From Dokdonia sp. Dokd-P16 (GTDB lineage: Bacteria; Bacteroidota; Bacteroidia; Flavobacteriales; Flavobacteriaceae), in NCBI RefSeq assembly GCF_003095655.1, contig NZ_CP029151.1:1487001-1551000 (forward strand): 64,000 nt of DNA, written 5' to 3'. This document shows positions 9,075 through 17,079 of the stretch, piece after piece; position 1 is the first letter of the stretch, and every line of letters begins with the position of its first letter. A program made the position numbers and the translations under genes. Below the pieces are notes generated by a model. The model saw only the letters and a list, made by a program, of their open reading frames with translations. It searched no databases and was not told the origin of the DNA.

Positions 9075-9845
9075 ATGTACAATAATATTCTTTCAACTAC
9101 AGAAAACGGTATTACTACAATCACAATCAATCGTCCGTCTAAGCTCAATGCTTTAAACAAAGAGACCATTGAAGAACTTCATAACGCTTTCGCGAAAGCG
9201 GAAGAAGATGCAACCGTACGCGTTGCAATCATAACCGGTTCTGGCGAAAAAGCTTTTGTAGCTGGTGCAGATATCTCCGAGTTTGCAAATTTCTCAGAAT
9301 CTGAAGGAGCAGAACTTGCTCGTAAAGGACAAGAAATTCTATTTGATTATGTAGCAGATATGGGAACTCCAGTTATCGCGGCTATTAACGGTTTTGCTCT
9401 AGGCGGCGGACTAGAACTTGCGATGGCGGCACATTTTAGAATTGCCAGTGATAATGCTCGTATGGGATTACCAGAAGTAGGCCTAGGAGTAATCCCTGGA
9501 TATGGTGGTACACAACGTTTACCACAACTAGTAGGTAAAGGACGTGCTATGGAGATGATTATGACTGCAGGAATGATAGATGCAAACACAGCATTAGAGT
9601 ACGGTCTTATCAATCATATCGTAGCACAAGAAGAATTGTTACCACTCGCAGAGAAGCTAGGAGGTAAAATCATGCGCAACTCACCTATGGCAATTGCAGC
9701 GGCAATTAATGCAGTAAATGCAGGTTATGAAGACGGTGTAGATGGTTATGATACAGAAATTGAAGAATTTGGTGGTTGTTTTGGAACCGACCAGTTTATA
9801 GAAGGAACAACGGCATTTCTCGAGAAAAGAAAGGCTGAGTTTTAA
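9075..9845 (+). CDS. Enoyl-CoA hydratase/isomerase family protein
   Basis: A 256-residue crotonase-fold enzyme that hydrates 2-enoyl-CoA in beta-oxidation or butyryl-CoA-type pathways. The oxyanion-hole strands (FVAGADISEF at 62-71, INGFALGGGLELA) and both catalytic glutamates, Glu114 in GGGLE and Glu134 in GLPEV, are present, so true hydratase activity is likely. ATG 9075 lies 63 bp after the kinase stop, probably in the same operon. An exact palindrome copy (core 9188-9197) encodes AFAKA at 38-42, on an N-terminal surface helix. A bidirectional terminator follows. Confidence 0.93.
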   Translation: MYNNILSTTENGITTITINRPSKLNALNKETIEELHNAFAKAEEDATVRVAIITGSGEKAFVAGADISEFANFSESEGAELARKGQEILFDYVADMGTPVIAAINGFALGGGLELAMAAHFRIASDNARMGLPEVGLGVIPGYGGTQRLPQLVGKGRAMEMIMTAGMIDANTALEYGLINHIVAQEELLPLAEKLGGKIMRNSPMAIAAAINAVNAGYEDGVDGYDTEIEEFGGCFGTDQFIEGTTAFLEKRKAEF

Positions 9846-9862
9846 TAGCTGAATGGACTTAT

Positions 9863-9899
9863 AAAAAAATCCGAAATCGTATGATTGCGGATTTTTTTG
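9863..9899. terminator. Bidirectional terminator between convergent genes
   Basis: A-tract, ATCCG-AATC stem with GTAT loop, mirrored by GATT-CGGAT and a T-tract (one G/A mismatch). It serves the enoyl-CoA hydratase from the left and the oxidoreductase from the right. Confidence 0.8.
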
Positions 9900-9917
9900 T
9901 GTTTTTAAATGAAATAA

Positions 9918-11330
9918 TTATAACTCCCATCCCTCGCGGTAGTAACGCTTCACCCAAGCATTTGCCTCCTCATAATTAGTTACACGCATATTATCTCCGT
10001 CCCACTTAATCGTACGACGTCCAGGATAATTATACGGATCCCAGTCTCCTGATTTTTTGCCTTCTTTCAATTCTTTGTATTGGAAAGCTTTAATTGCAAG
10101 ATTGCCCATAAGGACAGCCTCCGTAAGCTGTCCTCCATAAGAAAATGGTGATGATGTAGTACCACCATTAATACACGCCTCAACCCACTCTCCAGCATGA
10201 CCAGTGGTCACTCTTTTGAGTGTTTGCGGCACTGCGGCCATATCTTTCATACGTTCGCTAGGTAGTAGTCTCGGGTTTGCACTATAGGTATCTGTAACCA
10301 TAATCCCATCACTACCGTAAAAAATGCTACCACCACCGCCATCACCTGGCTTCTCTCCTTCTCCTAGTTCGCTAGGTAAATCTGGCATAATTCCACCATC
10401 ATACCAGTTTAATCCCACGTCACCCTGAGTAGGTGAGTCAAACTTTAATCTTACAATAGAACTTGGTGGGCAAGCCTCGCGGTAATCTGCCTCCACAAAA
10501 TCACCAGACCAGATACTCGTACAACTAGCTTCGGCTTCATAAGGGAAGCCTAGATTTAAGGCTTTGAATGGCGTTTCCATAATGTGACAACCCATATCTC
10601 CCATGGCTCCTGTACCAAAATCCCAAAAACCTCTCCACTTAAATGGCAGGTAATTCTCATTATAAGCACGGTATGAAGCAGGCCCTAACCACAAATCCCA
10701 ATCTAGATTTTTTGGTACTGGGTGCCCTTCTGTTATGTGTTTAAATCCTTGCGGCCACACCGGTCGATTAGTCCAGCAATCTACACGAGAAACTGTACCT
10801 ATAACTCCGGAGTTAATCCACTCCTGGGCTACTCTAATTCCATCACCAGAAGCTCCTTGGTTTCCCATTTGGGTTACAATTCCTTGCTGTCTAGCCACTG
10901 TCGCCATTAAGCGAGCTTCGTAAATATTATGTGTAAGAGGCTTCTCTACATATGCATGTTTATTCTCACGCATAAAAGGCAATGCGATGGTAGCATGCGT
11001 ATGATCTGGTGTTCCCACCATTATCGCATCTATTTCCTTTATATGATTATCGTATAACTCTCTAAAGTCTCTATACATTCTGGTTTTGGGGTGCATGGCA
11101 TAGCTCGCGGCACCCATCTTATCATCTACGTCGCACATCGCCACAAACTTCACTTTACCATAGTTTGTAAGATCATTCACCACGCCACCTCCGCGACCAC
11201 CCACTCCTATTGCTCCTATATACAAAGTATCAGAAGGAGGCACGTGATTTCCGCCTAGCACAAAGCTAGGAACGATAGTAAAAGCTGCACTAGCTGCAGC
11301 ACTTTTTTGAAGAAAGGAACGACGTTTCAT
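9918..11330 (-). CDS. Tat-exported Gfo/Idh/MocA-family oxidoreductase
   Basis: A 470-residue protein with a twin-arginine signal MKRRSFLQKSAAASAAF and a hydrophobic stretch, so it is exported folded, as expected for a tightly NAD(P)-bound enzyme. The Rossmann part has IGAIGVGGRGGGV, VAMCDVDD and VGTPDHTHA, then the EKP motif AYVEKPLTHN of the family (about 145-155). The C-terminal half is the beta-sheet substrate domain. Members act on sugars or inositols; the substrate here is unknown. The gene is single, with a palindrome copy 73 bp before its start. Confidence 0.9.
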   Translation of the reverse strand: MKRRSFLQKSAAASAAFTIVPSFVLGGNHVPPSDTLYIGAIGVGGRGGGVVNDLTNYGKVKFVAMCDVDDKMGAASYAMHPKTRMYRDFRELYDNHIKEIDAIMVGTPDHTHATIALPFMRENKHAYVEKPLTHNIYEARLMATVARQQGIVTQMGNQGASGDGIRVAQEWINSGVIGTVSRVDCWTNRPVWPQGFKHITEGHPVPKNLDWDLWLGPASYRAYNENYLPFKWRGFWDFGTGAMGDMGCHIMETPFKALNLGFPYEAEASCTSIWSGDFVEADYREACPPSSIVRLKFDSPTQGDVGLNWYDGGIMPDLPSELGEGEKPGDGGGGSIFYGSDGIMVTDTYSANPRLLPSERMKDMAAVPQTLKRVTTGHAGEWVEACINGGTTSSPFSYGGQLTEAVLMGNLAIKAFQYKELKEGKKSGDWDPYNYPGRRTIKWDGDNMRVTNYEEANAWVKRYYREGWEL

Positions 11331-11399
11331 AGGGGTTGCTTGTTTTTGTTTCTTAAAGATATTAAAATCAGCTCAATCTAAAGTTCAAGGAAATAGATT

Positions 11400-11415
11400 A
11401 CGCTTTCGCGAAAGC
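11400..11415. repeat. Iterated palindrome copy (divergent gap)
   Basis: Core TTTCGCGAAA 11404-11413 between the divergent oxidoreductase and S9 peptidase genes, about 30 bp before the truncation point of the latter. Confidence 0.9.
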
Positions 11416-11508
11416 CTAATAGAGTTGCTAAAAAAAAGCCAATAAAAAAAAGCGGTCAGCGCCACACTTGAAGAAAATAAGATTTCTATAACAAGTGCAA
11501 AACTAAAA

Positions 11509-13545
11509 ATGAGGTATCTTGGGACTATTACAAATGATAACATCTCAGGAACCTACACACAGCTAGGTACTGACTATCCATTACAATTAATGAAAATAGA
11601 AAAAACACTCCCAGGAAATACAACATTACCATCATCAAATGAGTCGCTTGCAAAGCTCATTGCGCAAGAAGATGGGAATTTTAAATATAAAGTAGAAGAT
11701 TACTTCCAGACGCCAGAAGCCTATGCGTTTAAACTTTCACCAGATGGAAAGTACCTGTCGTACATGAAGCGTAGAGAAGATGGAAAAAGAGATTTATTTC
11801 TTAAAAATACGACTACTCAAACTGAAGTCAAGCTTGTAGAACAGCAGGAAGATTTAATACGTAGCTACTTCTGGGCAAGTGAAGATCGTATTGTGTACTC
11901 ACAAGATAAAGGAGGTAATGAAAACTACCATCTCTTTGGAGTAAATCTAGACGGTAGTGGTAATGAAGAGTTAACACCTTTTGATGAGGTACGCGTAGCT
12001 GTACTAGCCGTTCTTAAAGAAGATAAAGATCACGTTATCGTGCAGATGAACAAGGACAATCCTGCGCAGGAGGAGCCTTACAAGCTAAACATTAACACGG
12101 GTGCTATCGAGAAGCTGTACACCGTACATGAGGGTGATGCACCGGTAGCAGGATATGATTTTGATAAGTATGGAAATCTACGTGCAATCTCAAGAATCAT
12201 CAATGGGGTAGACATGGAGTTGCTTTACAATATTGATGATGAGTTTGTAAAAATAATGGAAGTCCCTTTTGGAGAAACTTTTGGTATCAGTCGTTTTGAT
12301 TATGCTTCAGATAATCCGGATGCGGCTTATGTGGTTTCTAATCTTGAGACAGATAAAATCGAAATTCAGCGTTATGATTTGCGAGCAAATAAAGTGCTGG
12401 CAACGATGTACAAAGATGAGACGTATGATGTGAGCGGAATTGCGCTTTCGCGAAAGCGTAACTATGAGGTTGATTATTTTTCGCACAATGGTGAGAAGGC
12501 GGTAATCGTACCTGTAAGTGACACCTACAAAAAGGTGCAAAAACGTTTGCAGAGAGATTTTGGAGATAAAGATTTTTATGTAGTAGGACGCACAGATGAC
12601 GAGCGTAAAATGATGGTGGTGGTAACGAGCGATCGCATTATAGGCGAGTATCACCTTTATGATGTTGAAGAGGATACGGTAACGTTACTGTATAAAATTC
12701 TTCCTCAACTTGAGGAGCAAGATATGGCTGCAATGACTCCTATCACTTTTAAGAGTCGTGATGGGATTACTTTACACGGGTATCTTACCATGCCTAATGG
12801 TGTGAAAGAAGATCAAAAAGTGCCTATGATTGTAAATCCGCATGGAGGTCCTCAAGGAATACGTGATAGCTGGGGTTTTAACCCAGAAGCACAATTATTT
12901 GCTAGCCGAGGCTATGCTACACTAGCCGTAAACTTTAGAATTTCTGGTGGATATGGTAAAGAGTTTTACACCTCTGGTTTTGGACAAATAGGTCGCAAAG
13001 CGATGGATGATGTAGAAGATGGTGTTGATTATGCAGTTTCTCTCGGACAGATTGACAAAGATAAGGTTGCTATTTATGGTGCAAGTCACGGTGGATATGC
13101 CGTACTACGTGGAATGACCAAAACACCAGAAAAATATGCTTGTGGTGTAGATTATGTAGGTGTGAGTAACTTGCATACTTTTATGGAAACTATCCCGGCA
13201 TACTGGGAGAAGTATCGTGATATGTTACATACCATCTGGTACAATCCTAACAAGCCAGAGGAGAAGAAAATCATGGATGAGATTTCTCCAGCCTTACATG
13301 TAGATAAGATTGTAAAGCCATTATTTGTGGTGCAAGGAGCAAATGATCCTCGAGTAAATATAGACGAGGCAGACCAAATTGTAGCGCAGTTGAGAACTCG
13401 CGGCGTTGAGGTGCCATATATGGTGAAGTATGATGAGGGTCACGGTTTTGGCAAAGAAGAAAACACGTTGGAGTTGTACAAAGCTATGATGGGCTTTTTT
13501 GCAGAGCACTTAAAACAAGAAGAAGTTGTTGCTCTTAAAAAGTAG
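11509..13545 (+). CDS. S9-family prolyl oligopeptidase-like peptidase, N-terminus missing
   Basis: A serine peptidase with beta-propeller (about 60-400) and alpha/beta-hydrolase domain (about 410-678). The catalytic triad is intact: Ser526 in GASHGGY, Asp613 in GANDP, His645 in DEGHGF. There is no signal peptide, unlike usual family members. The frame upstream of ATG 11509 stays open to a TAA at 11443 and encodes TLEENKISITSAKLK, which joins smoothly to MRYLGTITNDNISGTYTQ: the end of a small beta-domain that in Bacteroidota precedes secreted alpha/beta hydrolases. The gene therefore appears to have lost its signal peptide and half that domain. A palindrome copy (12446-12455) encodes ALSRKRN. 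The product may be cytosolic or the gene decaying. Confidence 0.82.
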   Translation: MRYLGTITNDNISGTYTQLGTDYPLQLMKIEKTLPGNTTLPSSNESLAKLIAQEDGNFKYKVEDYFQTPEAYAFKLSPDGKYLSYMKRREDGKRDLFLKNTTTQTEVKLVEQQEDLIRSYFWASEDRIVYSQDKGGNENYHLFGVNLDGSGNEELTPFDEVRVAVLAVLKEDKDHVIVQMNKDNPAQEEPYKLNINTGAIEKLYTVHEGDAPVAGYDFDKYGNLRAISRIINGVDMELLYNIDDEFVKIMEVPFGETFGISRFDYASDNPDAAYVVSNLETDKIEIQRYDLRANKVLATMYKDETYDVSGIALSRKRNYEVDYFSHNGEKAVIVPVSDTYKKVQKRLQRDFGDKDFYVVGRTDDERKMMVVVTSDRIIGEYHLYDVEEDTVTLLYKILPQLEEQDMAAMTPITFKSRDGITLHGYLTMPNGVKEDQKVPMIVNPHGGPQGIRDSWGFNPEAQLFASRGYATLAVNFRISGGYGKEFYTSGFGQIGRKAMDDVEDGVDYAVSLGQIDKDKVAIYGASHGGYAVLRGMTKTPEKYACGVDYVGVSNLHTFMETIPAYWEKYRDMLHTIWYNPNKPEEKKIMDEISPALHVDKIVKPLFVVQGANDPRVNIDEADQIVAQLRTRGVEVPYMVKYDEGHGFGKEENTLELYKAMMGFFAEHLKQEEVVALKK

Positions 13546-13556
13546 ATTACAAGTTA

Positions 13557-13569
13557 CGCTTTCGCGAAA
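13557..13569. repeat. Iterated palindrome copy (after S9 stop)
   Basis: Core 13560-13569, 14 bp after the stop codon and just before the terminator; right outer arm degraded. Confidence 0.85.
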
Positions 13570-13579
13570 ATTTGAATAA

Positions 13580-13615
13580 AAAAGCCCTGAATGTCATTTG
13601 ACATTCAGGGCTTTT
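13580..13615. terminator. Perfect bidirectional terminator
   Basis: 17-bp perfect inverted repeat AAAAGCCCTGAATGTCA around a TT loop, ending in TTTT on both strands, between the convergent S9 and HD genes. Confidence 0.93.
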
Positions 13616-13631
13616 AATGTGGTATAATCTG

Positions 13632-14288
13632 CTATTTTAAACCTTCCCATTCGGCATAAAATTGGGCTAGGAAGCCTTCCATATATTGGTGGCGTTTCTC
13701 TGCCATTTTTTTACCAGTTTTGGTGTTCATTCTATCTTTTAATAGTAACAGCTTTTCATAAAAGTGATTGATGGTAGGAGCAGTACTTTTTTTATACTCC
13801 TCTACTGTCATATCTAGCTGAGGTGCTATTGCTGGATCATAGAGTTTTCTATTTTTAAATCCTCCGTAGTTAAAGGTGCGTGCAATCCCTATGGCTCCCA
13901 GAGCGTCTAGTCTATCTGCATCTTGCACGACATCAAGCTCTGGGGATGTAAATGCTTGCGTCTTATTTCCTCCTTTAAAAGAGATATTTTTTATAATCTG
14001 AACGACATGCTCAATTACCGTACTATCACAGTTTTGACTTAACAGAAACTCTGTTGCCATTTTTGGAGCAATGGTTTCATCACCATTAAAAAATTTTGAA
14101 TCTGCAATGTCATGTAATAATGCCCCAAGAGCGACGACAAGAGGATCTACCTTTTCTCCTTGAGCTATCTTAACGGCGCTTTTATACACGCGTTCTATAT
14201 GAAACCAGTCGTGACCACCTTCGGCGTTTGCAAGCGTAGTTTTTACAAAGGTGATGGTGTTGTCTATGAGTTCTTGGTGTTCTGTCAT
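13632..14288 (-). CDS. HD-domain metal-dependent phosphohydrolase
   Basis: A 218-residue HD-superfamily protein, type YedJ/PF01966: His30 in FHIERV, the H-D pair HD at 59-60 in LLHDIAD, and the later Asp in QDADRLDALGAIG. These form the two-metal site that hydrolyses phosphate esters, often nucleotides. The start is set at MTEHQELID (14288) rather than the upstream 14324, which lies inside the next gene. Substrate unknown. The preceding gene ends 20 bp upstream, so the two may be cotranscribed. Confidence 0.88.
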   Translation of the reverse strand: MTEHQELIDNTITFVKTTLANAEGGHDWFHIERVYKSAVKIAQGEKVDPLVVALGALLHDIADSKFFNGDETIAPKMATEFLLSQNCDSTVIEHVVQIIKNISFKGGNKTQAFTSPELDVVQDADRLDALGAIGIARTFNYGGFKNRKLYDPAIAPQLDMTVEEYKKSTAPTINHFYEKLLLLKDRMNTKTGKKMAEKRHQYMEGFLAQFYAEWEGLK

Positions 14289-14308
14289 TCTGCAGTGTTT
14301 ATTGTTTC

Positions 14309-14785
14309 TTAATGTTCTGTCCATTCAATATCAAGAACGTCTCGAAGTCTATTAAGACTATCTTTTAAGTTTCTATGAAAGGTTAAAGGGATTGCGATGA
14401 ATCTTATAATGAGAATTTGACTAATAAAACTTACTGCCATTAACGTTGAAAATTCCTTTTCGTCTTTCATTAGAAAAGTCGTGATGCCAATTACTGGCAA
14501 TAGGTAAAGAAGGCTAAGTAAAATCTTAAATGCTTTATGAATTTCAACATCAACAAAGCCACTTGTAGTATTGACTTCACCAGTCAACTTACAAAATGCA
14601 CCTCGACCAATTTTTGAAGAAATAAGACGAAACTTATTACCATTAATTTCACCAATAAATGATTTTTCAGTTGATGTGGAAATTAACCAATCGGATTTCT
14701 TAGTTCTCCTTATAAGTCTATCAACAGTTTCTACTTGACTATTTACCAAGCAAAACCTCTTTCTTTTTGATGGAAGAAATTTCAT
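14309..14785 (-). CDS. Hypothetical two-TM membrane protein
   Basis: A 158-residue protein. Residues 1-80 form a basic, strand-rich region (FCLVNSQVETVDRLIRRT, then SFIGEINGNKFRLISSK) followed by two transmembrane helices near 86-106 and 114-134 and a charged tail. The order resembles YcxB-like or PH-like domain proteins, but I do not recognise a family. It lies directly upstream of the HD gene on the same strand. A palindrome copy sits about 70 bp before its start. Confidence 0.65.
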   Translation of the reverse strand: MKFLPSKRKRFCLVNSQVETVDRLIRRTKKSDWLISTSTEKSFIGEINGNKFRLISSKIGRGAFCKLTGEVNTTSGFVDVEIHKAFKILLSLLYLLPVIGITTFLMKDEKEFSTLMAVSFISQILIIRFIAIPLTFHRNLKDSLNRLRDVLDIEWTEH

Positions 14786-14854
14786 TTCAACTTTTAATTA
14801 TAAAAACTAAAATTCGCTAGTTTATATTAAACTGACAAGGTTATTAGTCTTTAA

Positions 14855-14870
14855 AATTTTCGCGAAAGCA
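14855..14870. repeat. Iterated palindrome copy
   Basis: Core 14858-14867, left arm degraded, between the terminator of the bacilliredoxin gene and the next gene on the minus strand. Confidence 0.8.
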
Positions 14871-14896
14871 TAAAAAAACCACCCTAAAAAGAGTGG
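14871..14896 (-). terminator. Terminator of the bacilliredoxin gene
   Basis: On the minus strand CCACTC - TTTTTA - GGGTGG followed by seven T. Confidence 0.75.
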
Positions 14897-14936
14897 CTTA
14901 TTTTTTATTGCCGTCTAGCGACTAAAAGTCTACAGA

Positions 14937-15350
14937 CTACTTTACGTGCTCGTTAAAAGCATCCATAAGGTTTTCTGCAATCATTTCTGCAGGTCTTCCT
15001 TCAATGTGGTGACGTTCTAACATATGTACTAACTCTCCATCTTTAAAAAGCGCCATAGAAGGGCTTGATGGAGGAAATGGTACCATAAAAGAACGTGCAA
15101 GATCTGTTGCCTCACCGTCTACTCCTGCAAACACAGTAAATAAGTTATCTGGCGTTTTCCCGTTTACTGTAGCGTGTACAGCAGCTGGACGTGCGTTACG
15201 AGCAGCACAACCACAAACAGAATTTACAACCATAAGGGTTGTTCCTTCTTTTTTCATTGCAGCGTGTACGTCGTCTGTTGTATGTAATTCTGTGAAGCCA
15301 TTTCTGGTAAGGTCTTCACGCATAGGTTTTACTAAATCTGGTGGATACAT
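14937..15350 (-). CDS. BrxA/BrxB-family bacilliredoxin
   Basis: A 137-residue thioredoxin-fold protein (YphP/DUF1094 family) with the redox motif Cys46-Gly-Cys48 in NSVCGCAARNARP, and the conserved N-terminus MYPPDLVKPMREDL and FVPFPPSSPSMALF-like segment. In Bacillus such proteins remove bacillithiol from mixed disulfides; in Bacteroidota the thiol partner is less certain. The start is ATG 15350, since the frame upstream runs into the promoter. A TACCTTTG box lies 19 bp upstream. The gene is monocistronic, with a terminator after it. Confidence 0.93.
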   Translation of the reverse strand: MYPPDLVKPMREDLTRNGFTELHTTDDVHAAMKKEGTTLMVVNSVCGCAARNARPAAVHATVNGKTPDNLFTVFAGVDGEATDLARSFMVPFPPSSPSMALFKDGELVHMLERHHIEGRPAEMIAENLMDAFNEHVK

Positions 15351-15369
15351 AATCAATATATTTTGATAA

Positions 15370-15377
15370 CAAAGGTA
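15370..15377 (-). promoter_or_regulatory. -7 box of bacilliredoxin promoter
   Basis: Reads TACCTTTG on the minus strand, exact match to TAnnTTTG, 19 bp before the start codon. Confidence 0.55.
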
Positions 15378-15549
15378 CAAAAAGTGTTCCTCCTTTGTAT
15401 GACGGAAAATATGTCAGATTATTACAATAATTTCCTACCGCTTTTATAACAAGCTGTAAGTATGGCACAAAAGCGTAACAAACAGAATTTGCTCTCGTCT
15501 AATCTTAAGAACTCGTAGATTTGCAGTTCTAAAAGATTGAAAAGTACAT

Positions 15550-16317
15550 ATGATTAAATATATAGGAGCCGTAGTAGGTTGGTTTTTAGCACGTGGATTT
15601 TTTGGCGCTGTCATAGGCTACTTTATCGGTAGTGCGATAGACATGATGATGAGTACAAATAAGGGAGCATCTGAGGGTGGATCTCGTGGGCAACGTTTTA
15701 AAGATGTTTTTGAGCAAGCCACACAGCAGAATGTATCACCTGGCGATTTTGAACTTAACTTGCTTTCACTTGCATCTATCGTGATTAAGGCAGATGGAAA
15801 AATAAGCCAGACTGAGCTAGATTATGCTAGAGCCTACTTTGTGAGAGCGTATGGAAAGGAGCGTGCAAATGCAACCTTTAGAACTTTTAATGATGTGATT
15901 AAAAATCGTGAGATTTCGGCATCAAATATATGTACGTACCTTAATGCGAGAACGCGTTATGAGGTACGATTACAGATTTTACACTTCTTATTTGGTATCG
16001 CAGGAGCAGATGGACAAATAAGTCAGCCAGAGGTAAATGTGCTGGGCACCATTGCAGGATATTTTAGAATCAACCATCAAGATTTTGAGAGTATCAAAAA
16101 CATGTTTGTTAAGAAAGCAGATAGTGCTTATAAAATACTTGAAATAGATAAATCTGCTAGTAATGATGAGGTGAAGAAAGCCTTTAGAACCATGGCCAAA
16201 AAATATCACCCAGATAAACTTATGGACATGGATGAAGCCTACCGAAAGGGTGCCGAGGAAAAGTTTAGAAACGTACAAGAAGCTTACGAGCAGATTCAAA
16301 AAGAACGTGGTATTTAA
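15550..16317 (+). CDS. TerB-DnaJ protein, DjlA-like co-chaperone
   Basis: A 255-residue protein with a glycine-rich membrane anchor (about 1-33), a TerB-like helical domain (about 62-185, with the metal-type loops KADGKIS and GADGQIS) and a C-terminal J domain (about 192-255) with His220-Pro-Asp. The order matches DjlA, which sits on the inner membrane and stimulates DnaK ATPase. The glycine-zipper anchor suggests self-association in the membrane. No chaperone gene is adjacent. Confidence 0.9.
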   Translation: MIKYIGAVVGWFLARGFFGAVIGYFIGSAIDMMMSTNKGASEGGSRGQRFKDVFEQATQQNVSPGDFELNLLSLASIVIKADGKISQTELDYARAYFVRAYGKERANATFRTFNDVIKNREISASNICTYLNARTRYEVRLQILHFLFGIAGADGQISQPEVNVLGTIAGYFRINHQDFESIKNMFVKKADSAYKILEIDKSASNDEVKKAFRTMAKKYHPDKLMDMDEAYRKGAEEKFRNVQEAYEQIQKERGI

Positions 16318-16374
16318 CGTCTTTCTTAATATAACCTTACTGTTTCTTTAAGATATATTGTGTCAAGCACTCAC

Positions 16375-16382
16375 TAACTTTG
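16375..16382 (+). promoter_or_regulatory. -7 box of HAD gene promoter
   Basis: TAACTTTG, exact TAnnTTTG, 15 bp before the ATG; a TTG lies 14 bp upstream of it. Confidence 0.55.
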
Positions 16383-16397
16383 TAGCAAACCGATCTT

Positions 16398-17075
16398 ATG
16401 AAAGCGCCTTCTGTATTATTTTTTGATGTTAACGAGACACTTTTAGAGCTTACAGCTTTGAAAAAGAGCGTTACTAGTGTTTTAAACGGGAGAGAGGAGC
16501 TTGTGCCATTATGGTTCAGCACATTATTACATTACTCACTAGTTGAAAACGTAACAGGAGATTATAAAGATTTTAGCGAGATAGGTGTCGCAGCATTGCA
16601 AATGGTAGCCGCAGGTAATGGTATTACCATTACAAAAGAGCAAGCTGAAGATGCGGTAATTAAGCCTTTTAAAAGTTTGATGCCTTATAAAGAGGTAAAA
16701 CAAGCATTAGAGGCGCTCAGGGATCAAGGCTTCAAGCTCGTTGCACTCACAAATTCATCAACTTCTGGACTAGCCGAGAAGTTAGCATATGCTGGGATAA
16801 AAGATAACTTTGACACGTTACTAAGTTGTGAGACTGTAGGAGCTTTTAAACCTAGCTTAGAAGTTTATAGTTGGGCACTTTCAAAATTGAATGTACAAGC
16901 AGATGATGCTATGATGATAGCTGCTCATGGTTGGGATATCACTGGTGCAAAAAGAGCAGGAATGCAAACTACGTTTATAAGCAGGCCAGGTAAACAAATG
17001 TATCCACTAGCTCAAAAGCCAGATTATACTGTCGATACACTCGATGGTCTGGTAGACATATTCTCAAATAAATAA
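16398..17075 (+). CDS. Haloacid dehalogenase type II-like HAD hydrolase
   Basis: A 225-residue HAD protein. Motif I FFDVNETLL supplies nucleophile Asp10, motif II is LTNSS (about 119), motif III is the Lys of GAFKP, and motif IV is AHGWDITGAKRAGM. The VNETL wording is that of the L-2-haloacid dehalogenase subfamily, which cleaves C-halogen bonds or acts as a phosphatase; which applies is not decidable by sight. Own promoter; convergent with crtY, with only 4 bp between the stops. Confidence 0.9.
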   Translation: MKAPSVLFFDVNETLLELTALKKSVTSVLNGREELVPLWFSTLLHYSLVENVTGDYKDFSEIGVAALQMVAAGNGITITKEQAEDAVIKPFKSLMPYKEVKQALEALRDQGFKLVALTNSSTSGLAEKLAYAGIKDNFDTLLSCETVGAFKPSLEVYSWALSKLNVQADDAMMIAAHGWDITGAKRAGMQTTFISRPGKQMYPLAQKPDYTVDTLDGLVDIFSNK

Positions 17076-17079
17076 ACTG

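Noticed and set aside
12307-12654. 115-codon antisense frame in the S9 gene
   Set aside because: Shadow of a well-supported gene; His/Ile-rich nonsense peptide.
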